NCBI GenBank assembly: GCA_951802425.1
Contig: OX637797.1
Coordinates: 310,001 to 374,000 of the forward strand
DNA from: Clavaria fumosa
Lineage: Eukaryota > Basidiomycota > Agaricomycetes > Agaricales > Clavariaceae
Length of the DNA: 64,000 nt
Reading direction: 5' to 3'
Part shown: piece after piece, positions 33,785 to 45,780 of the stretch
Numbering within the stretch: position 1 is the stretch's first letter
How the letters are laid out: each line of letters begins with the position of its first letter
The notes under the pieces: model-generated
What the model was told of the DNA's origin: nothing
What the model saw: the letters and a program-made list of their open reading frames with translations, nothing else
The model's database searches: none
Program-made: the position numbers and the translations under genes

Positions 33785-34860
33785 ATTCTGGACAGGGGGA
33801 GCCTTGGTGACACAGCCCGGGCGCTGCAGTGCGTCCGGGCTCCCGACCTTCGGCGGTCGGTTATGACTGAAGTGGTTTCCACTCGTTGTTTGATACTGGG
33901 GGCTCACAGCCCGGGCACTGCGGTGCGTCTGGGCTCACAGCCCGGGCACTGCAGTGTGTCTGGGCGCACAGCCCGGGCACTGCGGTGTGTCCGGGCTCCT
34001 GACCTTCGGCGGTCGGTTACGACTGACGCGGTGTCCACTTGTTGTTTGATACTGGGGGCTCATAGCCCAGGCGCTGCGGTGCGTCCGGGCTCCCGACCTT
34101 CGGTGGTCAGTTACAACTGACATGGTGTCCGCTCATTGTTTGATACTGGGGGCTCATAGCCCAGGCGCTGCGGTGCGTCCGGGCTCCCAACCTTCGGCGG
34201 TCGGTCACGACTGAAGTGGTGTCCACTCGTTGTTTGATACTGGGGGCTCACAGCCTGGGCACTGCAGCACGTCTGGGCTCCCAACCTTCGGCGGTCAGTC
34301 ATGACTGAAGTGGTTTCCACTCGTCATTTGATACTGGGGGCTCACAGCCTGGGCACTGCAGTGCGTCCGGGCTCCTGACCTTCGGCAGTCGGTTATGACT
34401 GACGCGGTGTCCGCTCATTGTTTGATACTGGGGGCTCATAGCCCGGGCGCTGTGGCGCATCCGGGCTCCCGACCTTCGGCGGTCAGTCATGACTGAAGTG
34501 GTTTCCACTCATTGTTTGATACTGGGGGCTCACAGCCCGGGTGCTGCAGTGCGTCCGGGCTCCTGACCTTCGGCGGTTGGTTATGACTGACGTGGTGTCC
34601 ACTTGTTGTTTGATACTGGGGGCTCATAGCCCAGGCGCTGCGGCACGTCCGGGCTCCCGACCTTCGGTGGTCAGTCACGACTGAAGTGGTTTCCACTCAT
34701 TGTTTGATACTGGGGGCTCCCGACCTTCGGCAGTTGGTTACAACTGATGCGGTGTCCACTCGTTGTTTGATACTGGGGGCTCACAGCCTGGGCGCTGCGG
34801 TGTGTCTGGGCTCCCGACCTTCGGCGGTCGGTCATGGCTGACGTGTTTCCTGCTTGCTGT
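33785..34860. repeat. 94-bp satellite array with 188-bp higher-order period
   Basis: The motif TTTGATACTGGGGGCTC recurs every 94 bp from about 34047 to 34705. Alternate monomers carry GAAGTGGTTTCC or GACGCGGTGTCC, giving a 188-bp dimer period. GC- and CpG-rich. The 69-residue antisense frames repeating every 188 bp are by-products. Confidence 0.92.
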
Positions 34861-35360
34861 TCAAGACTGCGGCTGATACAGTTCCTGCTAGCCACTCAAG
34901 ACTGCGGCCGATACGGTTCCTGCTAGCTGCTCAAGACTGGCTCAAGACTGGAGGCTTAGGCAGTAAGTGGATTGCCGTTTCAGATCTTTCCCTACTGACG
35001 GACCTCACCTCAGGCCAGCAACCAGCCCCGCTTCACCCAGCAACCTTTTTTTTTTCTTGCCATCTTGTATTATGTAGCGATAGCAAATGTATTACATAGG
35101 GATTGGGCAGTGGGGTGCCCCCAATCAGGGCCCGTGTTAGGGGTTCCCCTGCTGTGCTTTCCATTAGTTAGTCAGCCTGTCGAGGAAAGTGAAATAAAAA
35201 GCACAAAAATTGACTTGGACAAAAAAAAGTCCAACTTTTTACCAAATAAGGGGGAACCCTTGCCCGAAAGAGGTGTGATGTCATGTGACTCGCCAGATCG
35301 GGCAAGGTGGTGAACTGATCGCCGCTGATCAACTTCAACATTGTGCATGCACAAGAGAAC

Positions 35361-36040
35361 ATGGCAAGAACTAAGCAGAATCCGAAGAAGACAACTGGTG
35401 GTCACTTGATCAGGGCGCGACTAAGGCTCCCAACCCACAGTAAGCTCAGCCCCCAAATTTCAAGGGACAAACCCATGCCGGTAAGCCTAAGCCGTCGCGC
35501 ACCTACGCCCAGCACTGATTATGCCAACAGAAGGTAGACACCGCCAGGAATGATAGGGTTTGTAAAGATTTTAAATTATTGCTTAATAATTCATCCTGAT
35601 CTTTGCTGTGATCCTACTACAGTGGTGTTCTGGCTGTGGTAACAGCGGCGATTCAATCGACTGCGATTTCTGCAAAAGAACAATCTGTAATGAATGCTTC
35701 CAGATTCCCCATGGGGAAGCTGCTATAGCAAGACAAGAAGTCAAGTTCAAATGTCCTGCCTGCCACATCTCATCCGAAAACTGCAAAAACCCTTACGAGG
35801 TAGAGCGCATCTTAGATTCCACCTACTCAGCCTTTTTTTACAATAACATTTTAAAGCCCCTCTATCTCCGGGGATAGCCAATGAAGGACTTGATTGGCTG
35901 GATCAAGGCCCCCACTCTTCGCAGTAACTACGTGTGCCAAAACACCTACTCCCTCGCGATGGTGAACATTCACCTTTCCAACATCCCTTGCAGGGGTGAT
36001 CCATTCTATTCTGTTGCCAACAATGTCGGGGGTTGGTTGA
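35361..36040 (+). CDS. Histone H3 tail-like protein with a CxxC zinc finger (two exons, in-frame TAG)
   Basis: Exon 1 (35361-35480) starts MARTKQNPKKTTGG; after Met removal this aligns with the H3 N-terminus, keeping A1 R2 T3 K4 Q5, K9, T11, G12, G13 and R17. The exon goes on basic for 40 residues. GTAAGC at 35481 and TACTACAG ending at 35622 define a 142-bp phase-0 intron. Exon 2 reads WCSGCGNSGDSIDCDFC, CNEC and KCPACH: four CxxC pairs with spacing near a PHD/RING-type finger. A TAG at 35875-35877 ends a 124-residue protein, but the same frame continues (KDLIGWIKAPTLRSNYVCQN...VANNVGG) to a transposon at 36049, so TAG may be a mutated Gln codon. From memory, similar H3-tail/zinc-finger ORFs exist in other Agaricomycetes; the function is unknown. 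Nuclear chromatin binding is inference. Confidence 0.7.
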
Positions 36041-36048
36041 GGTCTTTA

Positions 36049-37474
36049 CACTCCCCCACCTATTCCAATAGGAGTCCTATAGGAGTCCTAGGAATTGATA
36101 GGAATCCTAGGAATCTGATAGGAACATTATCCCAGCCAAACTGGCATGAAATCAGCATTCCTATGTTCTTTTTCCTAGTTTATTCTGATAGGAATTTAGT
36201 GAGACCATCAGAATTTCCTAGGAATTTCCTTTCATAGGAATCCTATCAGACCTGTTTGGAATACCAAACTTCTCAGACGAACAAAGGCAAATAAAAAATG
36301 CTAAAAATAAAAACTTGAAATTGGGCAGCCCTGTGGACATGACTTGCATAACCTTGCCTTGCACTCCAAAAGACACATTCTGACCTATCTTCCTGAGAAC
36401 TTGGCCTAACTTCACCAAACTTTGAACATGTTTTCATGCATACATTGTCAGCTATTAGACAACAGGAATATGTGATTTGACATAAAGGGCTGTCTGGGGA
36501 GAGATTTTAAGAACTTTGGGAAAATGGACATGGGGAATCTGTAGTTCTGCACCAAATATTATGGGCTTTTGCATGGTTGTATTAGATGTCATAAGATGTA
36601 GTCTGATGGCTGGAATTTGCAATCTGACAAATGGTCATGCTCCCAGGCCAATAACACCCTAATTCCTAGTAATGGACTCCAGGGAGGTGGCAGAGATGGT
36701 GGGTGTGTTGTTAAACTAATCCACACCCTTCCCATATGTCTACAGGTAGTGTGTGTATCCTCTACTATCCATTTTCAAGCCAGAGTACTGCAGAATTGTG
36801 TAAAAATGAATATTTTCTGTGTATTTTGCAAATTGACACTGAACCAAGGCAGATACAAATGTGGGGTGTCCAGATTTGGAATCTCCTGATTTTTGCCGAT
36901 CTTTTGGTGTATAAAAAGTCATATTTTGCAAGCTGTGCAAAATGTTTCCCACGGTCATAGCAGCTTACCAAAAGCAGCTATGCCTGATTGGTAACCTGTT
37001 CCTGAGGGACCAGCCACAGGGCTGCTCAATTTCAAGTTTTTATTTTTAGCATTCTTTATTTGCCTTTGTTTGTTCAGTCATTCCTATTTGGCAGGAGCAT
37101 CTGCAATAGGCAGGGGCAGGCATGGGAAAGGACATGTATTGTAATTTATTATTGCAAGGGCCACATTGAGATAGGAGGATCACAGCTTTCACAGAGGGCT
37201 GTATTGTAATGCCTTGCAATATGCTGACAGTCATTATTGCAATGGCCACCTATTGCAATTACAATAGTTTATTGCAAGGAATCTACATCATTGACTGGAA
37301 ATTCATCAGAAATTTATCAGAATGTCACTGTAACACTGATGGCCCATTCCAATCAGAATCCTATAGGATTCCAATCCATTCCTATCAGACTCTTAGGACT
37401 TTGATTCATTCCTATAGGATTCCTAGGAGTCCAATCATTCTGATCAGACTCCTATAGGAATAGGTGGGGGAGTG
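36049..37474. mobile_element. TIR transposon, non-autonomous, with CCTAGGAAT-type subrepeats
   Basis: Ends CACTCCCCCACCTATTCC and its reverse complement (37457-37474). Subterminal regions are full of TATAGGAATCCTAGG-like short palindromes. A second inverted pair lies inside (36268-36336 and 37014-37083). The flanks TTA and AAA leave the target duplication uncertain. No transposase found. It interrupts the extended frame of the H3-tail ORF. Confidence 0.7.
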
Positions 37475-37739
37475 AAAAGTACAGCAAGATAGGGTTGCTA
37501 AAGAGTTGTGGGAAGATTGCAGGTAAGTCACATGATCAGGATGGCTGACAGATTATGTAATGAGAGGTCACATGACCTAGGCTTTGGGCATGTCATGTGA
37601 CATGTGGGGTCCAAGTGTGGGAATGCTGGAAATGCCCAAAGCATTTGCTATATATACCTCATGTTTTCCTTTCTTGTACCCTTTTCCCCTTATGTTAGAA
37701 TCATCATCATCAACCTTACAATTAAGTGTGTGAGACTGA

Positions 37740-38850
37740 GTCTGATACACATCCTGGTGGGGGTGCCCCAAGTGCCACTGTCTTGTCTTGCAGGGTGGGC
37801 AGCTGGGAGGGCCCAGATGCTTAGTCTGAGCCCTGCTCATAGTTGCATGGTGCCTTGCCCTCATTGTCACTCCAGTCAGGCAACAACATGACAGGCCTCT
37901 TTGTGGCCTTAGTGGCTGATGACCTAGCTGCTTTCTTTTTTTGTTTTTGAGAGGGCCCTGTGCCCCCTGTCTTGGATATTGTTAAACCCCTAATAGGTAG
38001 CCCTAGGGGGTTTTGGACAGTGGATGTGCTTCCACCATCTTCCAGGGGCATGTCACCCCTCCACTTGTCCCCAGTCCACTCCCAACTGGGAGGCAGCAGG
38101 GACACATGCCACATCCTATGCACTCTAGAAGTGCATACATTCAAGGAGGTATGGGAGGTTTCTTCCATTCAGCCAGCACTAGCTGGATATCATCATCCAA
38201 AGGGGCATTCCCCTTATGCATGTACTTGCATGCCCACATGAGTACAAACTTGTCCCAGAGCTCCATTTCTTCAACAGAGACTCTGTACTCCACAAATGCC
38301 TTGATCGTTTGCACAACTGTTGGCATTACCTTTGTGTTCCAGAGTCTGGAACATCATACAGGGAAGATTCTCCCCTTGATGGCCTGTGCATATGCCCCTT
38401 TGGACACAAAGAGGGCTATGGCCATATCCAGGAACAGGCACTGCATCTGGGCCCAGGATGGCATGCCCCCAAGATGGTGCACCAAATGGCCACCTTGCAT
38501 GTGAAAGAAAGGGGTGAATCCCTTTCTTTGTCAATACCTGCACCTTTGTTGCCTTTTCAGTCCCCAGGGGGAATTTCCCCATTCTCTCCTTCATAGGAGA
38601 GCAAGCCACAAATCCTGGGGGAGCAACAGCTCCCCAATGTGTATAAATTCTTTTACAGGAGTTGCAACCCCCCTTGTCATTGCCAGTGGCAATGTCTGGT
38701 ATGATGGATAGGAGGGTGCTCCCCCTCCTGTGAATTCCAAAGGACCTGCCTTCAGGGATGGGTTGCCCATCCCTCTGACATCTTGCAATATCTGCCCCTG
38801 CAGATGGCAAGCTACCTTGTCAGCCAATTTCTCAATGCTGGTGTCATGAC
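37740..38850 (-). pseudogene. Decayed paralogue of the gypsy extra ORF
   Basis: Minus-strand pieces (38850-38591, 38810-38271, 38168-37821) match the second half of the ORF at 1272-3419: shared KVACHLQGQ, GGAPSYPSYQTLPL, NAPLDDDIQL, LEDGGSTSTV and LGLPI-GLTIS, plus an acidic C-terminus. Frames are broken. Compared with the 1-3 kb copy, CpG sites are largely TG or CA here. No adjoining gypsy pol is present, so it is an isolated fragment. Confidence 0.85.
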
Positions 38851-41340
38851 CCATCCCAATTGCTTTATTCAACACAACTAACCTATCTGATAAACACACC
38901 CCACAACCTTTCCAACACCTCCATGACCTTCGTGACCAGTCGTACCATCCCCAACACATTCATGAGCATGTCCACACCCCTCATATCAACTACAGCCACC
39001 TACATACTTGCAAGACTCACACCTATCGATCATGACCACCTACTGACTACTACACACATCTTCACAAACATGTTACTTGCACCACCATCAATCATGTGAC
39101 CTTACAGTAAATCCATAACTCAACACATGATCATCACCAACGTTATCAGTGTTACACCCATAACCCTGATCACATGACCTCAAACTTGCGATGCTTGTAC
39201 CCTCACACATTGCCTAGCACCAGGGGCACTCAGCACATGCCTCAAGTTGTTAATCTCAGTCCTACACATTCTTACACTATTATTTATGTTTCTATCTAAT
39301 AAGCTCTCATTTTACCATACATGGAGGTCCAAGGTGTCATGAAAGCATTGTCCATGTTGTCCAACCAACAAATTTCAGTCCTTTAACTTAAAGAAACACC
39401 ATGCAAATCCCAAGAACAAGGGGCCAAACCCCAAACATCTATTTTATCACAAGATAAATACAATATTTATCTACATGAAGGAAAGCCAAGACCCTTCTGC
39501 ATCGAGAGAGGAGCCTGAAGTACTATAATCAGACCCCCAAGACCCCTCTTCCTATGACTCATCAGAGGAGTCCAAGAAGTCCAACTCACCCATGAACCCA
39601 AGGGGATGTAGCAGGCACATTGTGCTTTTTCTATGACCCTGCAGGTGGGGACATGTTCAGCACCATATGGGACACACATGTGAAGATGCCTCAGGTATTC
39701 AAAGTCCTCAATGGGTTCTCCAGCTTGCCCACAAGCCAAGGTTAGAGCTGGTTTCTGATGCATTTGGAGTTGACTGAAAGGCACCTTTCATTTTACCCAC
39801 AATGTGTATCCTAGCCCAAGGACAAGAAGAACAAGCAGAAGAATGTTGTAGTGTTGAACAGGCAGCCTGTGCTTAGCGAGATTGGGAGGCTGGGTCTGGG
39901 TCTACTTGCTGAGATTCAGTTTCTGGGTACAAGGCGCTGGTGTAGTAAACAGGGTTGTTCTCTATCATGAAAATTTAATCAGCATAAAATATCTTTAAAC
40001 TTGAATTGAAGCCAGTCTAAGACCACTCAAGTCAGTTTGACCTTTTCCTGATACATTCACCAATGCATTTGCCCATGCAGTTGCCTACTCATTGCCCACT
40101 CATTGCCCTTTGATCAGGGCAATGAGTTTAGACTTGGTCTGAATTTGGAATTTACAATAAGATTTAAATGTCAATCTAATTTTCAAGTAATCATTGTGCC
40201 TAAATGTGAATCAAAACATTAAGTAATGACTACAATTTGGATCTGGCCCAAATTTGGTATATTAATTTCCAAGTTTGACTTAACATTTTGTGCCAGCTTT
40301 AACTCCAAATTTGGATTCAGATTTAAATGTTTATTTTTATTCAAAGTTTAAGATGGCATTTAAATTGGCATTTAGCTGGTTCTAAATACAGAAACCCCTG
40401 ATGTGTGACAGTGCAACTTGTTCAACAAAGGGCATGAGTTTAAAATGGGAACAACACACACTTGTTCCTATGCCTACAATAACCTAGCAGATCCTGGGAA
40501 TATCATTACCTTGACATCTTACCCACTAGAACTTTCTGATTGAAAAAAGGTCTTATTTGACCTGCCCACAATTAATTACACCTTATTGTTTTATTGGTGG
40601 GAGCCTTTAGTCTAAAAGAAACTTTTATTATAAATTATTGGCCTAACCACAAACTTATCAGCATTTAAATTTATTCTTATTAGATTGAGAGATTGTCATA
40701 ATAAAACTTTTTAGCTGAAAAAGGTCTTATAAGACTTGCCACCACAAATAATAATACCTAATTACACCTTATTAATTTATTAGTTAGAGCTTTTAGGCCC
40801 AATAAGCTGTTATTAGAAGTTATTAGCCCAACCACAAACTAATTAGCCTCTAATTATTCTTATTAGCTGCAGAGGTTTTTCCTGATGATGACTGTTGCCA
40901 CAGGAGTGAAGAAACTTGTAGCCAACATCCAATCTACAACAACATAAACAGGCTGTTTAGCAAATGGTGGGGAAGAGTCCAGAGTGCTTGCATACATGAT
41001 GAGCTGGGATCACACCAGCAACAAACATGGGAACAGCATCAGGAAACCTAAGCAAAACTTTTTTGAACTTGGGTGAGTTTGCACAAGCTCATGCAAGCTC
41101 ACAAGTTCAAAAAACCAAAAAAGGCTCAAAGTTCAAAAATGACCTAGATTTGGTCAAAAGTCATTGTTGGTCAGGTTCCAAAAAAAGTAAAAAAGTTGAA
41201 AAAAGTTGAAAAAGTTAGGGAAAGGCTTTAAAAATCTAGAGCATGAGTGGTTGTTACAAAAGAAACTTATTCACTTTTTGGCTTTTTTACTTGAGAAAGT
41301 AAGAAAGTTGAAAGTTTTTGTACAATTTCCTGATGAGAGC
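38851..41340. other. No convincing gene; AC-rich then AT-rich sequence
   Basis: 38870-39240 is AC-rich. A 105-codon frame at 39467-39784 (minus) has no recognised motif. 40542-40880 holds a two-copy tandem repeat of about 175 bp. 41100-41230 is A-rich low complexity. Very few CpG. Confidence 0.55.
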
Positions 41341-41529
41341 AGGACACATGGCACCTTGAAAGATGACATTCCTGTGCTGGAAGAGCAGCAGCCTCTGCTC
41401 GAGCGCCTTTTGGGCGAAGCAGCGCCTGGCGTCTGCGCAGCGGCCGTCGACGTCGCAGTTGCAGCCGTGCTATCTGCCAAACGGGCACGAATGCCCTGCC
41501 AGTGGAAATAGCCGCAAATAGCGGTGCAG

Positions 41530-44349
41530 CATGAACTATGACTCGGGCCCAGAATTCGGCGTTGGCTCAGTTGATGCTCACGGCGAACGCAGCTCGAGGC
41601 GCGAAAAAAAATCGATTGCACTCTCAGTCTACCGTCAAGTCTGGTCTGACTTTCATCGGTGGTATCAGAAGGAATGCGAACGCTTGCAGAGGACTGTTCT
41701 TCGGAGCAGTAATGTCTCAGCTTTCCCACAGTTTGACTTGCACGCCGTGGCGAAGGCTATTTCCGAAATCGACGTCAATGTACGTGTTGAATAGAATGGT
41801 CCTTCAGTCCGTTGAACACACGTCCTTGCCAGAAACCACTCAAGGTCATCAAGTTCGACTTGATAGAAGAATGTCCAACCTATGCAAATTGCACACCGAC
41901 CAACGACATGCTATTCGGTTGTGACACAGACGTCAATGAGATGACGACCCTCAGTTTTGTACCACATGCGGACGACCCCAACTTCAAGACACTAGAATAT
42001 CTGTCTAGTTTTGAATCCGCACTTTGGGACAGTCTCACAGATCCAAACAGTGGGTAGTTCCGTACTTAGAAAACTTTGGGTTGTGTTCCTGAGGAGCCTT
42101 TGCCAAAGCTGAAGTGATCCAAATTGAAACCGCGGCCCGACTGCACAACGACTTTGGTTTCTCGTTTGACGAGATTGATACTTCTTGTCACCTCTTTCCA
42201 CTACGCATCGACAACGAATCCGGGCTTATTCGGACAGTCTCACAACGGCTCGTGTCTACACCTTGATGGCATGTACCATCTGTGTGGCTCACAGATGTTG
42301 CATTCAGGGACCCTCTCACATGGCCGAAAAACCCCGCGCGACTTCCGATCGACACAAACATCCCGGTTGAAGCCGATCTTTCCTCACGCTTCCACGCCGT
42401 TGATCAGTTGTTCTGTGCCAACCTCAGCTGCATTACTTCACATTGCTTTAATCACTGTGTGTTTTTTCTTTCTGAGCCATGGCAATTCACGAGCACTCCG
42501 TTGACATTTAGAGCTTGCAGTGACGCGTAATTCACGGCGGACCTCAGTCAAGCCGCTCATGACCCATACTTCAATGCACCGGGCTGAAGGCTTGCCATGT
42601 GGAAGCTTCTGCTTTCGGCTGCTAGATGATCAAGATCAGTCCATTGTATAACCGTTACCTGTTTCCCTAGTACCATCACTGATCATGTCTGCGTAAGATA
42701 GGACTATCTTTATTGGTCTGCTCAGGAAAAGAGCGATGTCGACACCATTATGGATATTACACCAGACACAACGCCTTGTGATCTAGCCGTCTTGTGCCGG
42801 AAACCCTGTCGCGAGGTGGGCCTTCCGGAGTGTGGAAAAAATGAATTCCGCAAAGCTTATAAGAAGCCCCCTCTCAGATTTTTTCTTATCGTCGTTCAAA
42901 GTACTCCGACGAAGACATCGCTGATAACTACAAAGCCGCCCAACTGCGCCGAGGGTCAGGGCATTCTCGAAGGATGCGAGCGATTGGTATGTAGTCACGA
43001 TCTTTGCAAGGTGTGCACAAAAGGGACTGTTGTGAATGTCTATTTCACCCCTCTGTATATTGGAAACGTCTTCGTAAAGCGGAGACCCACGCTTCGTGAG
43101 CCGCGTTTCTCTTTAGGCAACATAATACTGATGAAACTGCCCCGCCATTCCGCAGGAAGGGGCCCTGTGATCACAAAGGCGCGTGTCACGACCAGGGCTC
43201 TGGCTGCCAGTGCCAGGAGAATCAAGTGTGTTGCCAACGAACTTGTCGCTGCCAACAGGATTGTAAGCTCTGGTTTTCATAACATACCAGTTTTATGGGC
43301 CTATTTAAATTCTTGGTCAACAGGTCAGCTTCGCTGGCGAGGATGTCGGTGCAAAGGGCCCAATACTTGCCGGTTGGATGACTGCACCTGCTGGAGAGCA
43401 TCAAGAGAATGCGATCCCGACCTCTGCACTTCGTGTGACGCGAGGTGGGTTGGTATTTCCTTCCTCGTTGATTATTGACTCGCAGATCGATCAACGTATC
43501 AGGAGGAACAAACGTAAGTTGTTTCTACTTAACCATGTGGCATGCGTTTATAAGGCGTAATCATCACCCGCCACATGGATAGACTCGAGCTGCCGCAATG
43601 TGCAGATTTTGCATGGTGATGTTCAGGTCTGCTTCCCATCCCTTTAGTTAATTTCCACTTGCTGAGTGCGGCCTGGGCTCTAAGCCGATTGAGGTGAAGA
43701 AATCGTCATGGGGGTTTGGTGCATTCGCAATGTCCAACGTCGCACCTGAAGCATTGATTGGTGGTCCGTGCATTTTCTTCCTGCGAAGCGCATAGGAATG
43801 TTGAATTAGACGGCGGCACTTGTCACTGCAAAGAGTATACAGGTGAAAGGCTGTTGAATGACCTGCCCCAGAATGAGTTGCGTGTCTTTTCAGCAGAGAT
43901 ATGGTATATTAAGTGCTGATGGTGTAGCTAGAGCCCTGCCGAAGTACATGAAGCTCAACTACTTGTTCAACCTGAATGATGAGTATATTGTGGATGGCGC
44001 ACGGGCGGGGAATGAGACGCGGTACATCAACCATGGCGACGACAAACTCGATCAGACAAATTGCATCGCGCGGAGTGAGTATTCTTCCTCTTGCTTTTGT
44101 CCCTGTGCAATGCTGTGGCTCAGACCCTTTGGTGGCAAAGACAAACTTGTGAATGGGGACCACCGTATTGGGATATTTGCATGTAAGCTTTGTCATGGCT
44201 TCTGCCTCTCCTGGCATGTCTTATCATATGAGTGACCAGCAAAAAAGATCAAGAAAGGCGCCCAGCTGCAGCTTGACTACGGACCACAATACTGGCCAGG
44301 ATCTGGCTATGCACTGGGATCTAGCAAGCCACAAGAAGAGTTGTCATAA
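41530..44349 (+). pseudogene. EZH2: EZH2/E(z)-type H3K27 methyltransferase gene, degenerate
   Basis: Plus-strand exons follow fungal Enhancer-of-zeste order: an N-terminal segment (VWSDFHRWYQKECERLQ, donor at 41780); IKFDLIEECPTYANCTPTND; FGFSFDEIDTSCHLFPL; FHAVDQLFCANLSCITSHCF; DTTPCDLAVLCRKPCREV; the CXC domain (CDHKGACHDQGSGCQC, CCQRTCRCQQDC, then across a 61-bp intron at 43263-43323, CRCKGPNTCRLDDCTC and RECDPDLCTSC); and the SET domain (KSSWGFGAFAMSN; YLFNLNDEYIVDGARAGNET; RYINH...TNC; VNGDHRIGIFA; GAQLQLDYGPQYW). It ends at TAA 44349. Several introns splice in phase (for example 44183-44239). Frame breaks near 41838 and 44112 and TGA 42264-42266 argue for a pseudogene. In PRC2 such proteins trimethylate H3K27. 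The sequence to its left is repeat-derived and CpG-poor. Confidence 0.8.
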
Positions 44350-44485
44350 GTGTATTGCATATGCTTTTGTGTTATCGAGGTCTACACCTTTATCATTACC
44401 CTTAAGAAGATGACCGTACACAAATTTGATTGTACACTGATTAGTGGCCAGGAGTTAACTGACCTGAGCTGTACATGGTCACCTT

Positions 44486-45321
44486 CTAAGGTAGACTGCA
44501 TTCACAAACAGTTACATCACGTGATGAAACTGATTTATGCATGACAAACAATGTATTTCACTCAGCATATGCTCTCACAGCAATTTAATTAAAATATTGC
44601 TTCAGAGGTCAATAGGCAATTGTCTTGTAATTCCATGTCATTATAATTCCAGATTTCAACAAATTGAAGGACGAGTAGCATTTGCAAGGCTTGGGGTGCA
44701 TGTGTGACAATGTGTGATGGTTCTGTGACAACAATGTGACAGCAGCACAACACTGCCACTGCTGCCATCCATGCCTGCAAACTCTGCTTCTAGGGCAGAC
44801 TGGCCCTCCCTAGCTCCTCAATAATCTGCATTGGAAGTACTCTATGCCCCAGCACCATTCTCAACCATGAGAGTGGTGGATTTGTTGGATAGCTTCCAGG
44901 AATGGGGCACTATTGTTGAAATTGTGTGATTTAGATGTGTCTCGAACTCTCAGTGTGGCAGAAAAAATAGCATTACATTCTCTTTATTCTCTTCTGCCTT
45001 CTTTCTTGTTTTTGGGCCTTGGGAGCTGTTGGTTTGGCCAACAAAATGGAATGTGCATTTACAAAGCATGAGGAGCTTTGTCACACACCTGTCACTCTTT
45101 ATGCACACCCAAGCCTTGCAAATGCTACTCATCCTTCAATTTGTTGAAATCTGGAATTATAATAACATGGGATTGTGTACAAGACAATTGCCTATTGACC
45201 TCTGAAGCAATATTTTAATTAAATTGCTGTGAGAGCATATGCTGGGTGAAATACATTGTTTGTCATGCATAAATCAGTTTCATCACATGATGTAACTGTT
45301 TGTGAATGTGGTCTACCTTAG
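44486..45321. mobile_element. TIR element with about 220-bp inverted ends
   Basis: Ends CTAAGGTAGACTGCATTCAC and reverse complement (45302-45321, with one or two changes). Arms (44486-44705, 45105-45321) match closely, including a GCATGACAAACAATGTATTT block. No transposase; target duplication not clear. Confidence 0.75.
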
Positions 45322-45780
45322 TAGGAAAGTGCTTAGTAAGCAGCAGGTGCTATAGGCCAAGCTCAACTTTGTGCCTTAGTCAGGCCAGTTGACTATTAAA
45401 TAACCTTGCAGAAACATTGGGAGCACAGAAACTCCTCCCACCTGCTACTAGTCTCCAAGGTATGCTCCCCCTGAAGCTCTCTGTCATAGTTGACTGATTG
45501 GCCACTAGCTGCTTCAAGTGACCCTCCTTGCCTCATCACTACTTTCTTTCTTTTACTTGGAGGGAGTGGGCCATCACAAGTATAGCATGAGTCAGTTCTT
45601 GTATACAGTTCCTTTCCCATCTCTCTCTTTCTTTGGATAACTGTACATTTAAGAAGCATGATAGAAATAGTGAGCTTTTATGTGTAGCATGGTGCTTTTA
45701 ACTCCTATAGCTTATACTCAATATCCAGAAGTGCAAGAATCTCTGAAATATTAATATACATGCTCTATGTAAGAGTGGTT

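Noticed and set aside
33935..34696. Repeated 62-69 residue antisense frames
   Set aside because: By-product of the 188-bp satellite period.
33785..34860. CRISPR-like array of direct repeats
   Set aside because: Head-to-tail monomers without unique spacers, in a fungal genome with introns.
39467..39784. 105-codon minus frame
   Set aside because: No homology recognised, isolated in CpG-poor decayed sequence; too weak to call.
41206..41729. Opposed open frames just before the EZH2-like gene
   Set aside because: Neither has a recognised motif; the left end lies in A-rich low complexity and only the region after 41530 matches EZH2 order.
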